5,120 bases of DNA from the NCBI GenBank assembly GCA_964472545.1, contig CAYYNP010000474.1, forward strand, positions 1-5,120, read 5' to 3'. The DNA is from CAYYNP01 sp964472545. Its GTDB lineage: Bacteria; Planctomycetota; Planctomycetia; Pirellulales; Thermoguttaceae. Each line of letters opens with the position of its first letter. Positions within the stretch are counted from its first letter, which is position 1. A program made the position numbers and the translations under genes. Under the pieces are notes generated by a model, which saw only the letters and a program-made list of their open reading frames with translations, was not told where the DNA came from and made no database searches. Positions 5,120 to 5,120 of the stretch are shown here, piece by piece.

Positions 5120-5120
5120 G

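Noticed and set aside
1..5120. CRISPR array, tRNA or rRNA genes, or a defence or biosynthetic cluster
   Set aside because: I saw no regularly spaced repeats, no cloverleaf with a TTCGA-type arm, no rRNA core sequence and no group of genes pointing to such a system.

Overview
The window reads as chromosomal DNA of a GC-rich planctomycete, most likely from the Pirellulales side of the phylum. This is inferred, not proven. The main evidence is the serine/threonine kinase, whose N-terminal 70-residue segment runs into the kinase domain through a 'GRHKGFFL' junction that I associate with planctomycete kinases. Shine-Dalgarno sequences are present for some genes and absent for others, and gene spacing is loose, which fits.

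Layout from left to right. Positions 1-100 (minus) hold the first 33 codons of a REP-associated (IS200-like, RAYT) transposase that continues beyond the left edge. Its start codon lies inside a perfect 10-bp inverted repeat, and three copies of a short repeat lie just upstream. Positions 101-696 have no credible gene. They carry a pair of diverged direct repeats around a hairpin, and a hairpin with a T-tract that looks like an intrinsic terminator on the plus strand. Positions 697-1548 (plus) encode a LarE-type ATP-dependent sulfur transferase. It converges on a tail-anchored serine/threonine protein kinase (minus, 3171 to 1600), with a small hairpin between the two stop codons. A 430-bp gap containing foldable sequence separates the kinase from a soluble, sensor-less histidine kinase (minus, 4465 to 3605). 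Diverging from the histidine kinase is an 86-codon conserved-looking small gene (plus, 4718-4978) with a good promoter and ribosome binding site. The last 140 bases hold only small inverted repeats.

How the genes work together: there is no clear operon. LarE supplies the sulfurated pyridinium precursor of the nickel-pincer nucleotide cofactor, but no larA, larB or larC is visible. The two kinases are both signalling enzymes on the same strand, yet the 430-bp gap argues for separate promoters, and no response regulator is present. I do not see a clearly new multi-gene system. The most unusual items are the start-codon hairpin of the transposase, the terminator-bearing leader before larE, and the pairing of two signalling kinases that both lack an evident external sensor.
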